Notes: a model not told the origin generated them from the letters alone. DNA of 64,000 nucleotides from Streptomyces sp. CMB-StM0423 (GCF_002847285.1 NZ_CP025407.1:3040501-3104500); one strand, 5' to 3'. Shown: positions 28,125-38,346, counted from the stretch's first letter. A program made the numbers and translations.

Positions 28125-29589
28125 GCGTCCCCTTCGTACAGGCCGCGGTCCCGTCCGGCAGTTCCGCACACGCCCGTACGGCGTCCAGTTCCTCCGCCAC
28201 GACCATCGCCGTGTAGCCCTCGCTCGTCCCGGCCGACGAGTCCTCGCGTACCGGCTCCTCGCCCGGCACCTCGGCCAGCGCGGTGACCGTCGAGCCGGGC
28301 TCCGCGGCGGTGATACGGGCCCATGCCGCCTTGCAGGGTTCGCTGTAGCGGATCTCCAGGACCATGTCGCCGATGGTCGTCTCCGTGGTCGTACGGGCGA
28401 AGTCGCCGCCGCAGCCCATCTCGTCGGCGTCCTTGCCCGTGCAGTCGTCGCCCTGGCACTCCACGCCCTCGGGCAACTCCGCCGTCTCGGACGGCGACTC
28501 GGCCCCGGACCCGGAGCCCGACGACTTCCCCGCCGGGCTGGAGTCGGGCTCCGGGCCGCCGCGGGGCTTCTGCTGTTCCTCGACGCCGGGGTCGGAGATC
28601 AGGCCGTGGCCGACGTAGACGACGCCGACGCCGCTCCCGGCGAGCAGCAGGGTGACGAGGCCGGCGAGGAGCACGCGGCGCAGGGGCCAGTTCTTCCGCG
28701 CGGGCGCCGCGGCGGGCGGGGCGGGAGCGGGTGCGGTGGATATCGGCCGGGTACGTGCCGTCTCGCCGGCCGGCTCCGGTGCGGGCGGCGGGGTGGGGCG
28801 GGAGAGCGCGCGGAGTTTGGTGGTCTCGTCGGTATCCCGGGCGGCGGGGTCGATGGCGTGGCTTTTGGCGTTGCGTCCGGCGTTCCCCCCGGCATCGGCC
28901 CCCGTGCCGGAACCGTCGTCGCCCCCGGTGTCCGAACCGAGCCCGGCCCCCTTCGCCGCCGCAGCCCCGATCCCGGCCCCTATCCCGGCCCCGGTTCTCT
29001 CGCCGACTCCCGTCCCCGCGTCGCCCTCCCCGGCCGCCCCCGTCGCCCGCCGCTCCGGCGGCGGCGGAGGTCCGGGACGTACCGCCGAGCGCTCCGTCGC
29101 GTCCGGGTGTACGGGCCTCTCCGCACCCCGCGGCGCGCCCCCGGTCCCGCCGAGGGGCGCCGTCTCCCCCGCACCGGGTATCTCCTCGCCGCGTCCCCTG
29201 CCCCGGCCCAGGACCCCCCGCAGTCCCCGCCCCTGGCGGCCGGGCTCCGAAGCGGGCGGGGCATCCGAGTCGGGCCGTGCCGCCCGCAGGGCGCGTAGCG
29301 CCGACTCGTTCCGCAGCTCCGCCCGGCTCCAGGCGCGGTCCGCCACGCTCCACTCGGTCATGAGCTGGTCGTCCCGCGCGCCCGTCACCTCCGCGAACGC
29401 GACGACCGACTCGCGCGACGGCATCAGCCGCCCGTTGAGGTAGCGCTCCCACGACGACCTGCTGTACCCGGTGCGGTCCGCGACCTCGGACACGGTCAGG
29501 CCGCTGCGGTCTACCAGCCGGCGCAGGTGTGCGGCGAAGTCCCGGATCTGCGGGTCGAGCTCCTCCGGCAGCTCCTTCCAGCGAGGCAT
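28114..29589 (-). CDS. XRE-family HTH protein with membrane helix and DUF2690-like domain
   Basis: The 491-residue protein starts with a helix-turn-helix domain (SGLTVSEVADRTGYSRSSWERYLNGR), as in XRE regulators. A long Gly/Ala/Pro-rich disordered linker follows, then one membrane helix near 320-345 (VLLAGLVTLLLAGSGVGVVYV). The extracytoplasmic domain of about 120 residues has six cysteines and a DUF2690-type core (GDMVLEIRYSEPCKAAWARI). Such proteins may couple an outside signal to DNA binding at the membrane; this is unproven. The ATG at 29589 starts right at the HTH domain. The stop codon is provided by a 9-bp tandem repeat. Confidence 0.85.
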   Translation of the reverse strand: MPRWKELPEELDPQIRDFAAHLRRLVDRSGLTVSEVADRTGYSRSSWERYLNGRLMPSRESVVAFAEVTGARDDQLMTEWSVADRAWSRAELRNESALRALRAARPDSDAPPASEPGRQGRGLRGVLGRGRGRGEEIPGAGETAPLGGTGGAPRGAERPVHPDATERSAVRPGPPPPPERRATGAAGEGDAGTGVGERTGAGIGAGIGAAAAKGAGLGSDTGGDDGSGTGADAGGNAGRNAKSHAIDPAARDTDETTKLRALSRPTPPPAPEPAGETARTRPISTAPAPAPPAAAPARKNWPLRRVLLAGLVTLLLAGSGVGVVYVGHGLISDPGVEEQQKPRGGPEPDSSPAGKSSGSGSGAESPSETAELPEGVECQGDDCTGKDADEMGCGGDFARTTTETTIGDMVLEIRYSEPCKAAWARITAAEPGSTVTALAEVPGEEPVREDSSAGTSEGYTAMVVAEELDAVRACAELPDGTAACTKGTLPS

Positions 29590-29761
29590 CGCTACTCCCT
29601 TGTTCCCCCTTGGCCCCCGTGACGCGCTCCCGCTCCAGCATCGCATCTGCCAGCGCGGACGTGGAGATCCCGGGTATGATCCCGCCCCCCGCCGGCCCCT
29701 TCGCGGACCCCGGCCAGACCCCCCGCCGACCCCAGCCGGGCCCGGTGCAGGCGCCGGCCCG

Positions 29762-30145
29762 TCAGCGTACGGAGAAGTGGACCGCGTCCTCCAGGAACGG
29801 CACCTCAAGCCACGGGTCCGGCATCGCGACCAGCGCCAGCAGCACGATCGCCAGGCCCAGCACCCCGAACGTCACGATGTCCGTGAACCGGGACCGCACC
29901 GCCAGCATGCCCACCTCCGGCACCGTCCAGCGCAGCACGCCGCCGACGAGCAGTGCCCCGCCGACGATCAGCGAGCCCTCGCGGAACGGGCCCGCGGCCA
30001 CCGTGATCAGCCCGGCCGCCGCTATCGCGAGCACCAGGAGTATCGGCCACTGCCGCACCGGCGGCGGGGCATGGCCGGACGCCGCCCGGCCGCCGCCCTC
30101 GGGGCGGACCGTGCCGCGGGTGGGGAACGCCGTGCGGCGGGCCAT
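29762..30145 (-). CDS. DUF3017 family membrane protein
   Basis: The 127-residue protein has three predicted helices after a basic N terminus: about 33-51 (WPILLVLAIAAAGLITVAAG), about 57-72 and about 88-108. This family is commonly found directly after folD in streptomycetes. Its ATG overlaps the folD stop (TGATG), so it is translated from the same message. Function unknown. Confidence 0.85.
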   Translation of the reverse strand: MARRTAFPTRGTVRPEGGGRAASGHAPPPVRQWPILLVLAIAAAGLITVAAGPFREGSLIVGGALLVGGVLRWTVPEVGMLAVRSRFTDIVTFGVLGLAIVLLALVAMPDPWLEVPFLEDAVHFSVR

Positions 30146-31053
30146 CACGGCGCCGCCGGCGCGGCCGTGCCCATCCCGGACGTACCGGCGGCCCCGTTCG
30201 CCCCCGTCGCGGTCTCCGCCGCCTCCACGACGTTGACCAGCAGCATCGCCCGAGTCATCGGCCCCACCCCGCCCGGGTTCGGCGACAGCCAGCCCGCGAC
30301 GTCCGCGACGCCCGGGTGTACGTCCCCGACGATCTTGCCGTGCTCGTCGCGGCTCACGCCGACGTCCAGGACGGCGGCGCCCGGGCGGATGTCGGCCGGC
30401 TTGATCAGGTGCGGCGAGCCGGCCGCGGCCACGACGACGTCGGCCTGCCGGAGGTGCCCGGCGAGGTCGCGGGTGCCGGTGTGGCACTGGGTGACCGTGG
30501 CGTTCTCGGACTTGCGGGTGAGCATCAGCGGCAGCGACCGCCCGATGGTGACGCCGCGCCCGACGACCACGACGTGCGCCCCGTTCAGCTCCACGCCGAA
30601 CCGGCGCAGCAGCCGGATGACGCCGTTGGGGGTGCAGGGCAGCGGCGCCGGCTCGTTGAGCACGAGCCGGCCCAGGTTCGTGGGGTGCAGCCCGTCGGCG
30701 TCCTTGGCCGGGTCGATCAGCTCCAGCACCCGGTTCTCGTCGATGTCCCGCGGCAGCGGCAACTGCACGATGTAGCCGGTGCAGTCCGGGTCCTCGTTCA
30801 GCTCGCGGACGACCGCCTCGATCTGCTCCTGCGTGGCCGTGGCGGGCAGCTCGCGCTGGATCGAGGCGATGCCGATTTCGGCGCAGTCGCGGTGCTTGCC
30901 CGCGACGTACTTCTGGCTGCCCGGGTCGTCGCCGACCAGGAGGGTTCCGAGGCCGGGCGTGACACCCCGGCCCTTGAGCGCCTGCACGCGCGTGGCAAGC
31001 TCGGACTTGATCGCGGCCGCGGTGGCCCTGCCGTCGAGAATCTGGGCGGTCAT
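30145..31053 (-). CDS. folD: Methylenetetrahydrofolate dehydrogenase/cyclohydrolase
   Basis: The bifunctional enzyme oxidises 5,10-methylene-THF and hydrolyses the product to 10-formyl-THF, the donor for the PurN and PurH steps encoded nearby. The 302-residue protein has the catalytic Lys in YVAGKHRDC, the conserved [10 protein letters not shown], the NADP-binding [16 protein letters not shown] and the C-terminal [15 protein letters not shown]. The last 30 residues form a non-conserved Ala/Gly tail. ATG start. The gene is coupled to DUF3017. I see no ZTP riboswitch before it. Confidence 0.96.
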   Translation of the reverse strand: MTAQILDGRATAAAIKSELATRVQALKGRGVTPGLGTLLVGDDPGSQKYVAGKHRDCAEIGIASIQRELPATATQEQIEAVVRELNEDPDCTGYIVQLPLPRDIDENRVLELIDPAKDADGLHPTNLGRLVLNEPAPLPCTPNGVIRLLRRFGVELNGAHVVVVGRGVTIGRSLPLMLTRKSENATVTQCHTGTRDLAGHLRQADVVVAAAGSPHLIKPADIRPGAAVLDVGVSRDEHGKIVGDVHPGVADVAGWLSPNPGGVGPMTRAMLLVNVVEAAETATGANGAAGTSGMGTAAPAAP

Positions 31054-31163
31054 GGCCCCATCCTCCCCGATGCTGCGGGTAACAGACCAATCAGCCGGTC
31101 TGGACAGCCGTCCTCGGGCCAGGTCAGTGTGTCAGTACTCCAAAACCGCGGAAGAAGGGCACC

Positions 31164-31745
31164 GTGAGCCTCCCCGACCAGAACAACCCCTACGGCGGGC
31201 CCCAGGGCCAGCAACAGCAGGCGCAGCAGCAGCCTGCCCAGCAGCAGCCTTACGGCTACCCGCAGTACCCCGGCGCCAGCCAGCCGTATCCGGCGTACCC
31301 GGGCGGCCCCGGCCCGTACGGCGACGGCGGCGGCTATCCGACGAGCATCCCGGGCAAGGCGACCGCCGCCCGCATCATGATGTTCATCTCGGCCGGGCTG
31401 CAGTCCCTGCTCTCAGTCGTGCTGCTCATCGGCATCGCGGTCGACCCGGATGCCTTCGAGGACGGCTTCGAGGAAGGCTCGGGCGTCGAGGTCCCGGCCG
31501 AGGCGGTGGCCGTGGTCGCCGGCATCTACCTGGTGCACGCGATCCTGGGCATCGTCCTCGCCTCGCTGTTCGGCAGGGGCGCGGGGGGCGTGCGCGTCGG
31601 CAGCATCGTGTGGCTGAGCTTCCTCATCCTCTTCGGTGTGGTGGCGCTCCCGTTCGGCATCATCTGGATCACGCTCGGCATCATCTCGATCGTGATGGTC
31701 GCGAACCGCGACTCCGGGCGCTGGTTCTCCCGCCCCAGGCCGTGA
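31164..31745 (+). CDS. Membrane protein with Gln/Pro-rich N terminus
   Basis: The 193-residue protein has a low-complexity head rich in Gln, Pro, Tyr and Gly (residues 1-60). Three membrane helices follow: about 72-92 (IMMFISAGLQSLLSVVLLIG), about 112-135 and about 148-180. No function is known. GTG start with AAGGG before it. It is divergent from folD and convergent with purH, with a strong terminator after the stop. Confidence 0.8.
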   Translation: MSLPDQNNPYGGPQGQQQQAQQQPAQQQPYGYPQYPGASQPYPAYPGGPGPYGDGGGYPTSIPGKATAARIMMFISAGLQSLLSVVLLIGIAVDPDAFEDGFEEGSGVEVPAEAVAVVAGIYLVHAILGIVLASLFGRGAGGVRVGSIVWLSFLILFGVVALPFGIIWITLGIISIVMVANRDSGRWFSRPRP

Positions 31746-31760
31746 CATTCGTCTACGTGT

Positions 31761-31799
31761 ACGAACGGAGCCCCGCCGGCGAAGCGGGGCTCCGTTCGT
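31761..31799. terminator. Strong bidirectional terminator before purH stop
   Basis: A perfect 16-bp stem (31761-31776 with 31784-31799) and a 7-base loop separate the convergent membrane-protein and purH genes. Confidence 0.85.
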
Positions 31800-31823
31800 C
31801 TGGGCCTGCCGGGCCCGCGGTCC

Positions 31824-33434
31824 TCAGTGGTAGAAGTGCCGTGCGCCGGTGAGGTACATGGTCACGCCCGCCTTCTGCGCGGCCTCGATCACCTGCTCGT
31901 CGCGGATCGAGCCGCCCGGCTGCACCACGGCCCGTACCCCCGCGTCGAGCAGCACCTCGAGACCGTCGGGGAACGGGAAGAAGGCGTCCGAGGCGGCGTA
32001 CGCCCCGGCCGCGCGCTCCGCGCCCGCGCGCTGCACGGCGAGCTTCGCCGAGTCGACGCGGTTGACCTGGCCCATGCCGACGCCCACGGTGGCGCCGTGC
32101 TTCGCCAGCAGGATCGCGTTGGACTTCACCGCGCGGCACGCCCGCCAGGCGAACGCCAGGTCCGCGAGGCCCGCCGCGTCGAGGCCCGCGCCCGCGGCGA
32201 GCTGCCAGCCCGCCGGGTCGTCGCCCTCGGCCTGGAAGACGTCCCGCTCCTGCACCAGCAGCCCGCCGTCGACGGGCCGGAACTCCTGCCCGCGCTGCGG
32301 CGTCCCGGCGCTGCGCAGGATGCGGATGTTCTTCTTCCGCGTCAGCGCCTCCAGCGCCCCGTCCTCGTACTCCGGCGCCACGATGACCTCGGTGAAGATC
32401 TCCGCGACCTGCTCGGCCATCTCCTTCGACACCGGCCGGTTGACGGCGATCACGCCGCCGTACGCGGACACGGGGTCGCAGGCGTGCGCCTTGCGGTGCG
32501 CCTCGGCGACGTCGTCGGCGACGGCGATGCCGCAGGGGTTGGCGTGCTTGATGACGGCGACGCAGGGGCGCTCGTGGTCGTACGCGGCGCGGCGGGCGGC
32601 CTCGGTGTCGACGTAGTTGTTGTACGACATCTCCTTGCCGTGCACCTGCTCGGCGCCGGGCAGGCCGGCACCGGAGCCGTCGGTGTAGAGGGCCGCGGCC
32701 TGGTGCGGGTTCTCGCCGTAGCGCAGGGGGTTCAGCCGGGTGTAGGCGGCACCGACGAAGTCCTGCGGTCCTTCGTCCGCGGGGGCGTAGTCCGCGGCGA
32801 ACCAGTTGGCCACGGCCACGTCGTACGCCGCCGTGTGCTGGAACGCCTCCGCCGCGAGCCGCTTGCGCTGCGCCAGGTCGAAGCCGCCGTCCCCGACGGC
32901 CTTGAGCACCTCGTCGTAGCGCGCCGGGTTGACGACGACGGCGACCGACGGGTGGTTCTTCGCCGCGCCCCTGACCATCGACGGGCCGCCGATGTCGATC
33001 TGCTCCACGCACTCGTCGGGCGAGGCGCCGGAGGCGACGGTCTCGGCGAACGGGTAGAGGTTGCTCACCAGCAGCTCGAACGGCTCGACGCCCAACTCCG
33101 CGAGCTGCCGCCGGTGGTCGTCGAGGCGCAGGTCGGCGAGGAGGCCGGCGTGCACCCGCGGGTGCAGGGTCTTGACCCGGCCGTCCAGGCACTCGGGGAA
33201 GCCGGTCAGCTCCTCGACCTTCGTCACCGGCACGCCGGCGGCCGCGATGCGCGCGGCCGTCGAGCCGGTGGAGACGAGCGCGACCCCGGCCCCGTGCAGC
33301 CCGCGGGCCAGCTCCTCCAGGCCGGTCTTGTCGTAGACGCTGATCAGCGCGCGGCGTACCGGCCGCCGGGAGTCAGCCCCGGCAGCCTCTTCCGACGCGG
33401 AACCTGCCTTGCCCGGGGACCCAGAATTACTCAC
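31824..33434 (-). CDS. purH: AICAR transformylase/IMP cyclohydrolase
   Basis: The enzyme performs the last two steps of IMP synthesis, formylating AICAR (ZMP) with 10-formyl-THF and closing the ring. The 536-residue protein has the N-terminal cyclohydrolase domain ([33 protein letters not shown]) and the transformylase domain with the KHANPCG motif. An extra disordered head of about 24 residues precedes the domain. The GTG start lies eight bases inside the end of purN, so the two are coupled. ZMP, the PurH substrate, is the ligand of the riboswitch I place before glyA. Confidence 0.96.
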   Translation of the reverse strand: MSNSGSPGKAGSASEEAAGADSRRPVRRALISVYDKTGLEELARGLHGAGVALVSTGSTAARIAAAGVPVTKVEELTGFPECLDGRVKTLHPRVHAGLLADLRLDDHRRQLAELGVEPFELLVSNLYPFAETVASGASPDECVEQIDIGGPSMVRGAAKNHPSVAVVVNPARYDEVLKAVGDGGFDLAQRKRLAAEAFQHTAAYDVAVANWFAADYAPADEGPQDFVGAAYTRLNPLRYGENPHQAAALYTDGSGAGLPGAEQVHGKEMSYNNYVDTEAARRAAYDHERPCVAVIKHANPCGIAVADDVAEAHRKAHACDPVSAYGGVIAVNRPVSKEMAEQVAEIFTEVIVAPEYEDGALEALTRKKNIRILRSAGTPQRGQEFRPVDGGLLVQERDVFQAEGDDPAGWQLAAGAGLDAAGLADLAFAWRACRAVKSNAILLAKHGATVGVGMGQVNRVDSAKLAVQRAGAERAAGAYAASDAFFPFPDGLEVLLDAGVRAVVQPGGSIRDEQVIEAAQKAGVTMYLTGARHFYH

Positions 33435-34074
33435 CGAACCGAACCTTTCGATCCTCGACGCGGTACCCGTCCCGGGCCAGCCGGCCCACGACGTCGACGA
33501 GCAGCCGCCGTTCGACTGCCTTGATGCGCTCGTGCAGCGCCTCGCCCCCGTCCCTGTGGTCCTCCTCGCGGACCTCGACCGCGCCCTGCGCGATGATCGG
33601 GCCGGTGTCGACGCCTTCGTCGACGAAGTGGACGGTGCACCCGGTGACCTTCACGCCGTGCGCGAGCGCGTCGCGTACGGCGTGGGCGCCCGGGAAGCTG
33701 GGGAGCAGCGCGGGGTGGGTGTTGACGAACCGGCCGCCGAAGCGGGCCAGGAACTCCTTCCCCACGATCTTCATGAACCCGGCCGAGACCACGAGGTCCG
33801 GCTCGTACGCGGCCGTGGCCTCGGCCAGCGCCCGGTCCCACTCCGCGCGGGTGGCGAAGTCCTGGACCCGGCAGACGAACGTCGGCAGCCCGGCGCGCTC
33901 CGCGCGCAGCAGCCCGGCGGCGCCGGCCTCGGCGGTGCGGTCGGCGCCGACCGCGACGACCTCGGCGCCGTAGGCGTCCGCCCCCTGCCCGGCGACGGCG
34001 TCGAGCAGGGCCTGCAGATTCGTACCGGAGCCGGAGACGAGCACGACGAGGCGGGCGGGCGCATGCGGAACCAC
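33427..34074 (-). CDS. purN: Phosphoribosylglycinamide formyltransferase
   Basis: PurN formylates GAR with 10-formyl-THF. The 215-residue protein shows the start [18 protein letters not shown], the catalytic [12 protein letters not shown] with Asn and His, and [11 protein letters not shown] with the catalytic Asp. I chose the GTG at 34074 since the protein then starts eight residues before the first strand, as in relatives. An upstream in-frame start at 34173 would add low-complexity sequence. It overlaps purH and is divergent from a membrane-protein gene. Confidence 0.95.
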   Translation of the reverse strand: MVPHAPARLVVLVSGSGTNLQALLDAVAGQGADAYGAEVVAVGADRTAEAGAAGLLRAERAGLPTFVCRVQDFATRAEWDRALAEATAAYEPDLVVSAGFMKIVGKEFLARFGGRFVNTHPALLPSFPGAHAVRDALAHGVKVTGCTVHFVDEGVDTGPIIAQGAVEVREEDHRDGGEALHERIKAVERRLLVDVVGRLARDGYRVEDRKVRFGE

Positions 34075-34298
34075 GGGGGATCTCTCTTCGGCGGGCGATT
34101 GTGTGTCCGTACGAGCCGCGAGACCCTGGGGTGCCAGGGGTCCCGGGGAGGGGCGGCGGACGTCTGCCACCATACCGGGCGTCCCCTGGCGGGGCCGCGC
34201 CAGGCCGGGCGGGGTAGCGTCTCCGGTAGCAGTTACGCGCGCCCGCGCACGCGCCCCGGCCGCGCGGGCAGACGACCTGAGGAGACGACGCCGTCCAG

Positions 34299-35429
34299 AT
34301 GCAGCAGGACCGACGCCGCAGCGCGGCCCTCCGACGCCCCGTCCCCGCAGCGGCCGGGGGCCCTTCGCAGTCCCCCGGCTGGTTCGGCGCGCCCCGGGAC
34401 GTGCTCGTGCCCGGACAAGGCGGCGTCGTGTACCGCGACTCCAGGCCGCCGTCGGACCCCGAGGCGCCGGCGCCCCCGCCGGAGGGCGGCGGGCAGGGCG
34501 GCCAGGGGACGCCGGGCGGACAGGGCGGCCAGGGGCAGCCGCAGGGCGGGCCGCAGTACGGGCCCGGGCCTTACGGTGCTCCGCCGCAGGGTCCGCCGCA
34601 GAACGGTCCCGGGCCGCAGGACGCGCCGCCGCAGGGGCAACCGCCGCAGGGCCCGCAGGGATCGCCCGGTGGCGGCGGCCAGGGCGGGCCGCAGCACGGC
34701 GGCCAGGGCGGTCAGGACGGCCAGGGCAACGGGCAGGGCAACGGGCAGAACGGCGGTCAGGACCAGCCGCCGCCCCCGTGGGGCAACCAGTGGAGCAGCC
34801 ACCAGCCGCCCCCCGGGCACGGCGGTTGGGGCGGCGGCGACCACGGCCAGCAGGGACCGGGTGGCCCGCAGGGCCAGGGTCCCGGTCCCGGCGGCTCCGG
34901 CGACGGGCAGGGACCGGGCCGCGACAACGGCCGGGACAACGGCCGCGACAACGGCGACGGGCCGGGGAAGAACCTGCGCTGGGACCCGACCGACCCGGTG
35001 CAGCGCCGCTCGCGGTACGCGCTGCTCGCCGGCATGTGGGGCTTCTTCTTCGCCCTGTTCAACTGGTGGCCGCTGGCCCTGCTCCTCGGTTCGCTCGCCC
35101 TCTACTGGGGCATCGACGCGCTCCGCGGCAAGTCCCGCGCGCCGGGCAACGGCGCGGCCGCCAACGGCCGCGCCAACGGCGGCGGCACGGACGCCTACGG
35201 CCAGCCGGTGCAGCGCCGGGCCCGGGGCGGCCGCCCGCACACCACGGCGGCGATCACCGGCATCGTGGCGGCAGGCATCACGCTGTCCATCGTGCTGATC
35301 GGGTTCTCGGTGCAGATCGCGTACCGCGACTACTTCAGCTGCCGCAGCGACGCGCTCACCGAGGCGTCGAAGGACCACTGCACCAACGAACTGCCCAAGC
35401 CGCTGCGGACGTTCTTCGAGCGCGACTGA
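34299..35429 (+). CDS. Membrane protein with long Gly/Gln/Pro-rich head
   Basis: The 376-residue protein has about 220 residues of low complexity (GGQGGQG, GPPQNGPGPQ, and a triple RDNG repeat). A two-helix hairpin follows near 243-275 (LLAGMWGFFFALFNWWPLAL), then a further helix near 325-348, and a short C-terminal domain with two cysteines outside the membrane (FSCRSDALTEASKDHC). I recognise no functional family. The repeat-rich part is encoded by imperfect short tandem repeats. It is divergent from purN. Confidence 0.8.
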   Translation: MQQDRRRSAALRRPVPAAAGGPSQSPGWFGAPRDVLVPGQGGVVYRDSRPPSDPEAPAPPPEGGGQGGQGTPGGQGGQGQPQGGPQYGPGPYGAPPQGPPQNGPGPQDAPPQGQPPQGPQGSPGGGGQGGPQHGGQGGQDGQGNGQGNGQNGGQDQPPPPWGNQWSSHQPPPGHGGWGGGDHGQQGPGGPQGQGPGPGGSGDGQGPGRDNGRDNGRDNGDGPGKNLRWDPTDPVQRRSRYALLAGMWGFFFALFNWWPLALLLGSLALYWGIDALRGKSRAPGNGAAANGRANGGGTDAYGQPVQRRARGGRPHTTAAITGIVAAGITLSIVLIGFSVQIAYRDYFSCRSDALTEASKDHCTNELPKPLRTFFERD

Positions 35430-35548
35430 GCGCGAGCAGCAGAGCAGTCGGTCACGTACGTGCCCGGGCGCCCCGCTGCGGCGGCGCCCGGGCACGGTGC
35501 GTACGGCGTCGGCTCGTGCCGTACGGCGTCGGCTCCTCTCGCACGGCG

Positions 35549-36979
35549 TCAGTCGCCGCCCGGTTCCTCCTCCCACTCCTCCGCCAGCCGTGAACGCGGC
35601 TCCCACAGCGGCCAGCCCTGCCGCCCCCAGGTCCACCGCCGCGGCCGTACGCGCCCGCGGGGCGCCGCCACCGACGTCTGCACCGGCAGCGGCGCCGCGC
35701 CGCGCAGCCGGACGGCCCGTACCGTGAGCGCCACCGGCACCCCGACCACCGCCGTCCACGCCACCGCCGCACCGCCGGCCTGCCACCACACCGGCCCGAA
35801 GGCCGCCAGCGTCTCCGTGCCGAGCGGCCCGCCGGCGAGCCACGCCACCGCGGCCGTGCCCGCGCCGCAGCCGAGCGCCGCCAGCGCCGTCACCCACACC
35901 GTGGGCCACCACCGCCAACTCGGCTCCCGCTCCCCCGCCACCGGCGCCGCGGCCCGCCCCGAAAGGCACCCGACGACGATGCCCGCCACCGCAGGAACCG
36001 CCGCGGCGGCCCAGGTCAGCGGCCCGCCGGGGCCTTCCCCCGGCACCGCGGCGAGCAGCGGGAAGACGGGCTGCACGGGGTAGTCGGCGGCGCCCAGCGG
36101 CGTCACCGTGCTCCCCGCCCCGACGGCGAAGCCGGGCCCGAGCCCGTACGCCGCCGCCCACATCGCGGCGTTCGGCAGCAGCGCCAGCGCGAGGAGGAAG
36201 ACACCGAACCGGCCGGAGACCGTCGTGGACAGGGACAGGAAGTGCTCCTGCGCGACGGCCGCGTGCGCGACAAGGGCGACCGCGCACAGCAGCGCCCCGC
36301 CGCCGAGCAGCGCGAAGACCCCCGCAGCGCCCGCCCGCGCGGCGGCCTCCGCGCGCGGAGCAGCCCCGGCCCGGGCGTCGGCGGCGCCCGGGTGCCAGCG
36401 GCGGGGCAGCAGCACGGCGGGCGTCCCGGCCGCGGACCACACCCCGGCGGCGGTGGCCGCCGCCACCGTCAGCGGCACCACCGCGGCGACGCTGGGCGGC
36501 GCGGCGTGCAGCGGCCCGCCCAGCGCGTAGCCGGTGACCCCGGCGGCGACGGCGAGGTAGCCGCAGGCCACCCACGCGCCGGTGGCCAGCGGCGCGAGCT
36601 GCGGCCTGCCGTCCTGCGGGGTGAGCGCGTCGCGCGCGCCGCGGTGCAGGAGGAAGACGGGCAGCGCCGTGAGCAGCAGCGGGGTGAGGCCGACGGGGGC
36701 GGGCGTGCCGGTGCGCGTCTCGGTGCGTACGAGATCGGCGCCGTGGGCGAGAAGCCACAGGTCGGCAACGATGTGCAGGGCGCCGCCCGGACCGCTGTCG
36801 GGGTATGGGGACGTGATCCACAGCAGCAGCACGAGCACGGCGAGAAAGCCGAGGCCGAGGCCGGCGGCGAGGAATCCGCTCGCCAGCGCCGCGACGACGG
36901 CGGCGCTGCGGGCGCCCTGGGCCTGGTGCCGGGGCGATAACGACGGGGCGAGGTCGGTCAATTGGCTCACGGCCGCCAT
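35549..36979 (-). CDS. Multi-pass membrane protein, DUF6350 (PerM-like)
   Basis: The 476-residue protein has about ten membrane helices from residue 24 onwards (VVAALASGFLAAGLGLGFLAVLVLLLWI begins the first pair) and an Arg/Trp-rich cytoplasmic tail. It matches the actinobacterial DUF6350 family, whose mycobacterial relative PerM has been linked to cell division under magnesium limitation. The role in this organism is inference. In streptomycetes it is regularly found beside purN and sucCD genes. It is divergent from the sigma-like gene. Confidence 0.8.
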   Translation of the reverse strand: MAAVSQLTDLAPSLSPRHQAQGARSAAVVAALASGFLAAGLGLGFLAVLVLLLWITSPYPDSGPGGALHIVADLWLLAHGADLVRTETRTGTPAPVGLTPLLLTALPVFLLHRGARDALTPQDGRPQLAPLATGAWVACGYLAVAAGVTGYALGGPLHAAPPSVAAVVPLTVAAATAAGVWSAAGTPAVLLPRRWHPGAADARAGAAPRAEAAARAGAAGVFALLGGGALLCAVALVAHAAVAQEHFLSLSTTVSGRFGVFLLALALLPNAAMWAAAYGLGPGFAVGAGSTVTPLGAADYPVQPVFPLLAAVPGEGPGGPLTWAAAAVPAVAGIVVGCLSGRAAAPVAGEREPSWRWWPTVWVTALAALGCGAGTAAVAWLAGGPLGTETLAAFGPVWWQAGGAAVAWTAVVGVPVALTVRAVRLRGAAPLPVQTSVAAPRGRVRPRRWTWGRQGWPLWEPRSRLAEEWEEEPGGD

Positions 36980-37046
36980 GGTGCCAAATTAACCCGTTTC
37001 GCCCTGGTAACGAGCCTTTGCCCGTCGTGTTGGCCACGATGGTGCT

Positions 37047-38327
37047 ATGGACCCTGACATATCCCCGCCGCCCGGGCCGCCGGTCCCGCTCGGGCCCCGG
37101 GAGAGGCGCCGGCGGCGGCGCGGGCAGGGGCGGTCTCCCGATCTGGAAGACACCGAGGAGATCCCGGTCGTGGGCCTGGCCGGGGCGGGGGCGGGGGCGG
37201 ACACGTGGACCGGAGGGACCGGAGCATACGGACTTGGGCCGGCCGGCGGGACGCCCCGGAACCGGGCGGCGGCGGGCCGGGCGCACCGGGTCGGCGTGTA
37301 CGGGAGCCAGGCGTACCGCGCCGGCCGGCGGGCCGCCGCCGCGCGGAACTCCGCGGCCGCCGCCGACACCACGGCCGCCGCCGCGGAGGCCGCGTACGAC
37401 GCGCTCTACCAGCGCTGCGCCGCTGACGTCACCCGGCACACATACCTGCTCACCGGCGACCACGCCCTGACCCGCGACGCCGTCGAGCGCGCCTTCCACC
37501 TGGCGTGGGAGCGGTGGCCGGAGGTGGCCACGGACCGGGATCCGCCGGGGTGGGTGCGGGCGGCGGCGTTCGGGTACGTGCAGGAGCCCTGGGAGTGGCT
37601 GCGCGCCCGGTGGCGGCGCCGGGCGCGGCGCGGGGAGGCGGCGGGTGAGGACGAGCTCGGCCGGGACGGGGCGGGCGGGGAGGAGGGCTGCGGCGAGGAG
37701 GCGGACCGGCGGGTGTTCGCGGCGCTGCGGGCGCTGCCGCAGTCGTACCGCAGCGCCGTCGTCGTCTACGACGTCGTCGGGCTCGACCTGCCCGAAGCCG
37801 CCGCCGAGCTGGAGGCCAGCACCGTCGCCACCGCCGGGCGGGTCACGCACGCGCACGAGGCGCTGGCCGAAGCCGTGCCGGAGCTGGGGGCGCTGCCGGA
37901 GCGCAGGCGGGCGGAGGAGCTGCGCGCCCGGCTGCGGCGGTTCGCCGCGGCGCAGCCGATACGCACCCTGCCCCCGGGCACGGCACGGCAGCGCAGCGAG
38001 CGCCGTACCGACCGGCAGTTGCGCCGCTACGCCCTGCTGGCCGCCGTCATCTTCCTGATCGCCGCCGTCGTCTCCGTCACCGGTGAGATCCAGGCCCGCA
38101 ACAGAGCCACGTCACCGGTGAAGCCGGCGTGGCTGACCGGCAGGTCCGTCTGGCCGCCCGCCCCCGGCCACGGCGCCCCGCCCGCACCGGGATTCCGTAC
38201 CCCGGGCCCCGCCGTCGGCTCCGGCTACGGTCCGCCCGCCACGCCGCTCGCGCCCGGTCCAGCCGCCGCGCCCGCGGGCGAACGGGACCACCCGTCCGTG
38301 GGACCCGTCCGCGGCACGTCAGGTTGA
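37047..38327 (+). CDS. Membrane-tethered sigma-like protein
   Basis: The 426-residue protein has an Ala/Gly/Arg-rich head (1-110). A region resembling ECF sigma region 2 follows (AAYDALYQRCAADVTRHTYL, DAVERAFHLAWERW), then an acidic linker. Next is a region 4-like part (ALPQSYRSAVVVYDVVGLDL with PEAAAELEAS) and a basic segment leading to one membrane helix near 335-355 (YALLAAVIFLIAAVVSVTG). A Pro-rich tail lies outside. A sigma-like pair of domains fused to its own membrane anchor is unusual, since ECF sigma factors normally rely on a separate anti-sigma. It may be a non-canonical regulator. ATG start. A strong terminator follows. Confidence 0.75.
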   Translation: MDPDISPPPGPPVPLGPRERRRRRRGQGRSPDLEDTEEIPVVGLAGAGAGADTWTGGTGAYGLGPAGGTPRNRAAAGRAHRVGVYGSQAYRAGRRAAAARNSAAAADTTAAAAEAAYDALYQRCAADVTRHTYLLTGDHALTRDAVERAFHLAWERWPEVATDRDPPGWVRAAAFGYVQEPWEWLRARWRRRARRGEAAGEDELGRDGAGGEEGCGEEADRRVFAALRALPQSYRSAVVVYDVVGLDLPEAAAELEASTVATAGRVTHAHEALAEAVPELGALPERRRAEELRARLRRFAAAQPIRTLPPGTARQRSERRTDRQLRRYALLAAVIFLIAAVVSVTGEIQARNRATSPVKPAWLTGRSVWPPAPGHGAPPAPGFRTPGPAVGSGYGPPATPLAPGPAAAPAGERDHPSVGPVRGTSG

Positions 38328-38346
38328 CGCGCACCTCCCCGGCACG

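Noticed and set aside
28025..28216. Plus-strand frame with Tyr-Asp-Gly repeats
   Set aside because: It arises from the 9-bp repeat, is antisense to the XRE-type gene end and has no coding pattern outside the repeat.
33435..34298. A ZTP riboswitch before purN-purH
   Set aside because: None of the pfl-motif blocks (GACTGGCG, CCGCCTGGG) occurs on the minus strand of the leader.
34233..37856. A minus-strand open frame of about 1200 codons
   Set aside because: It is out of frame with the DUF6350 gene and antisense to two plus-strand genes. Its composition is Arg/Pro/Ala noise typical of GC-rich shadows.
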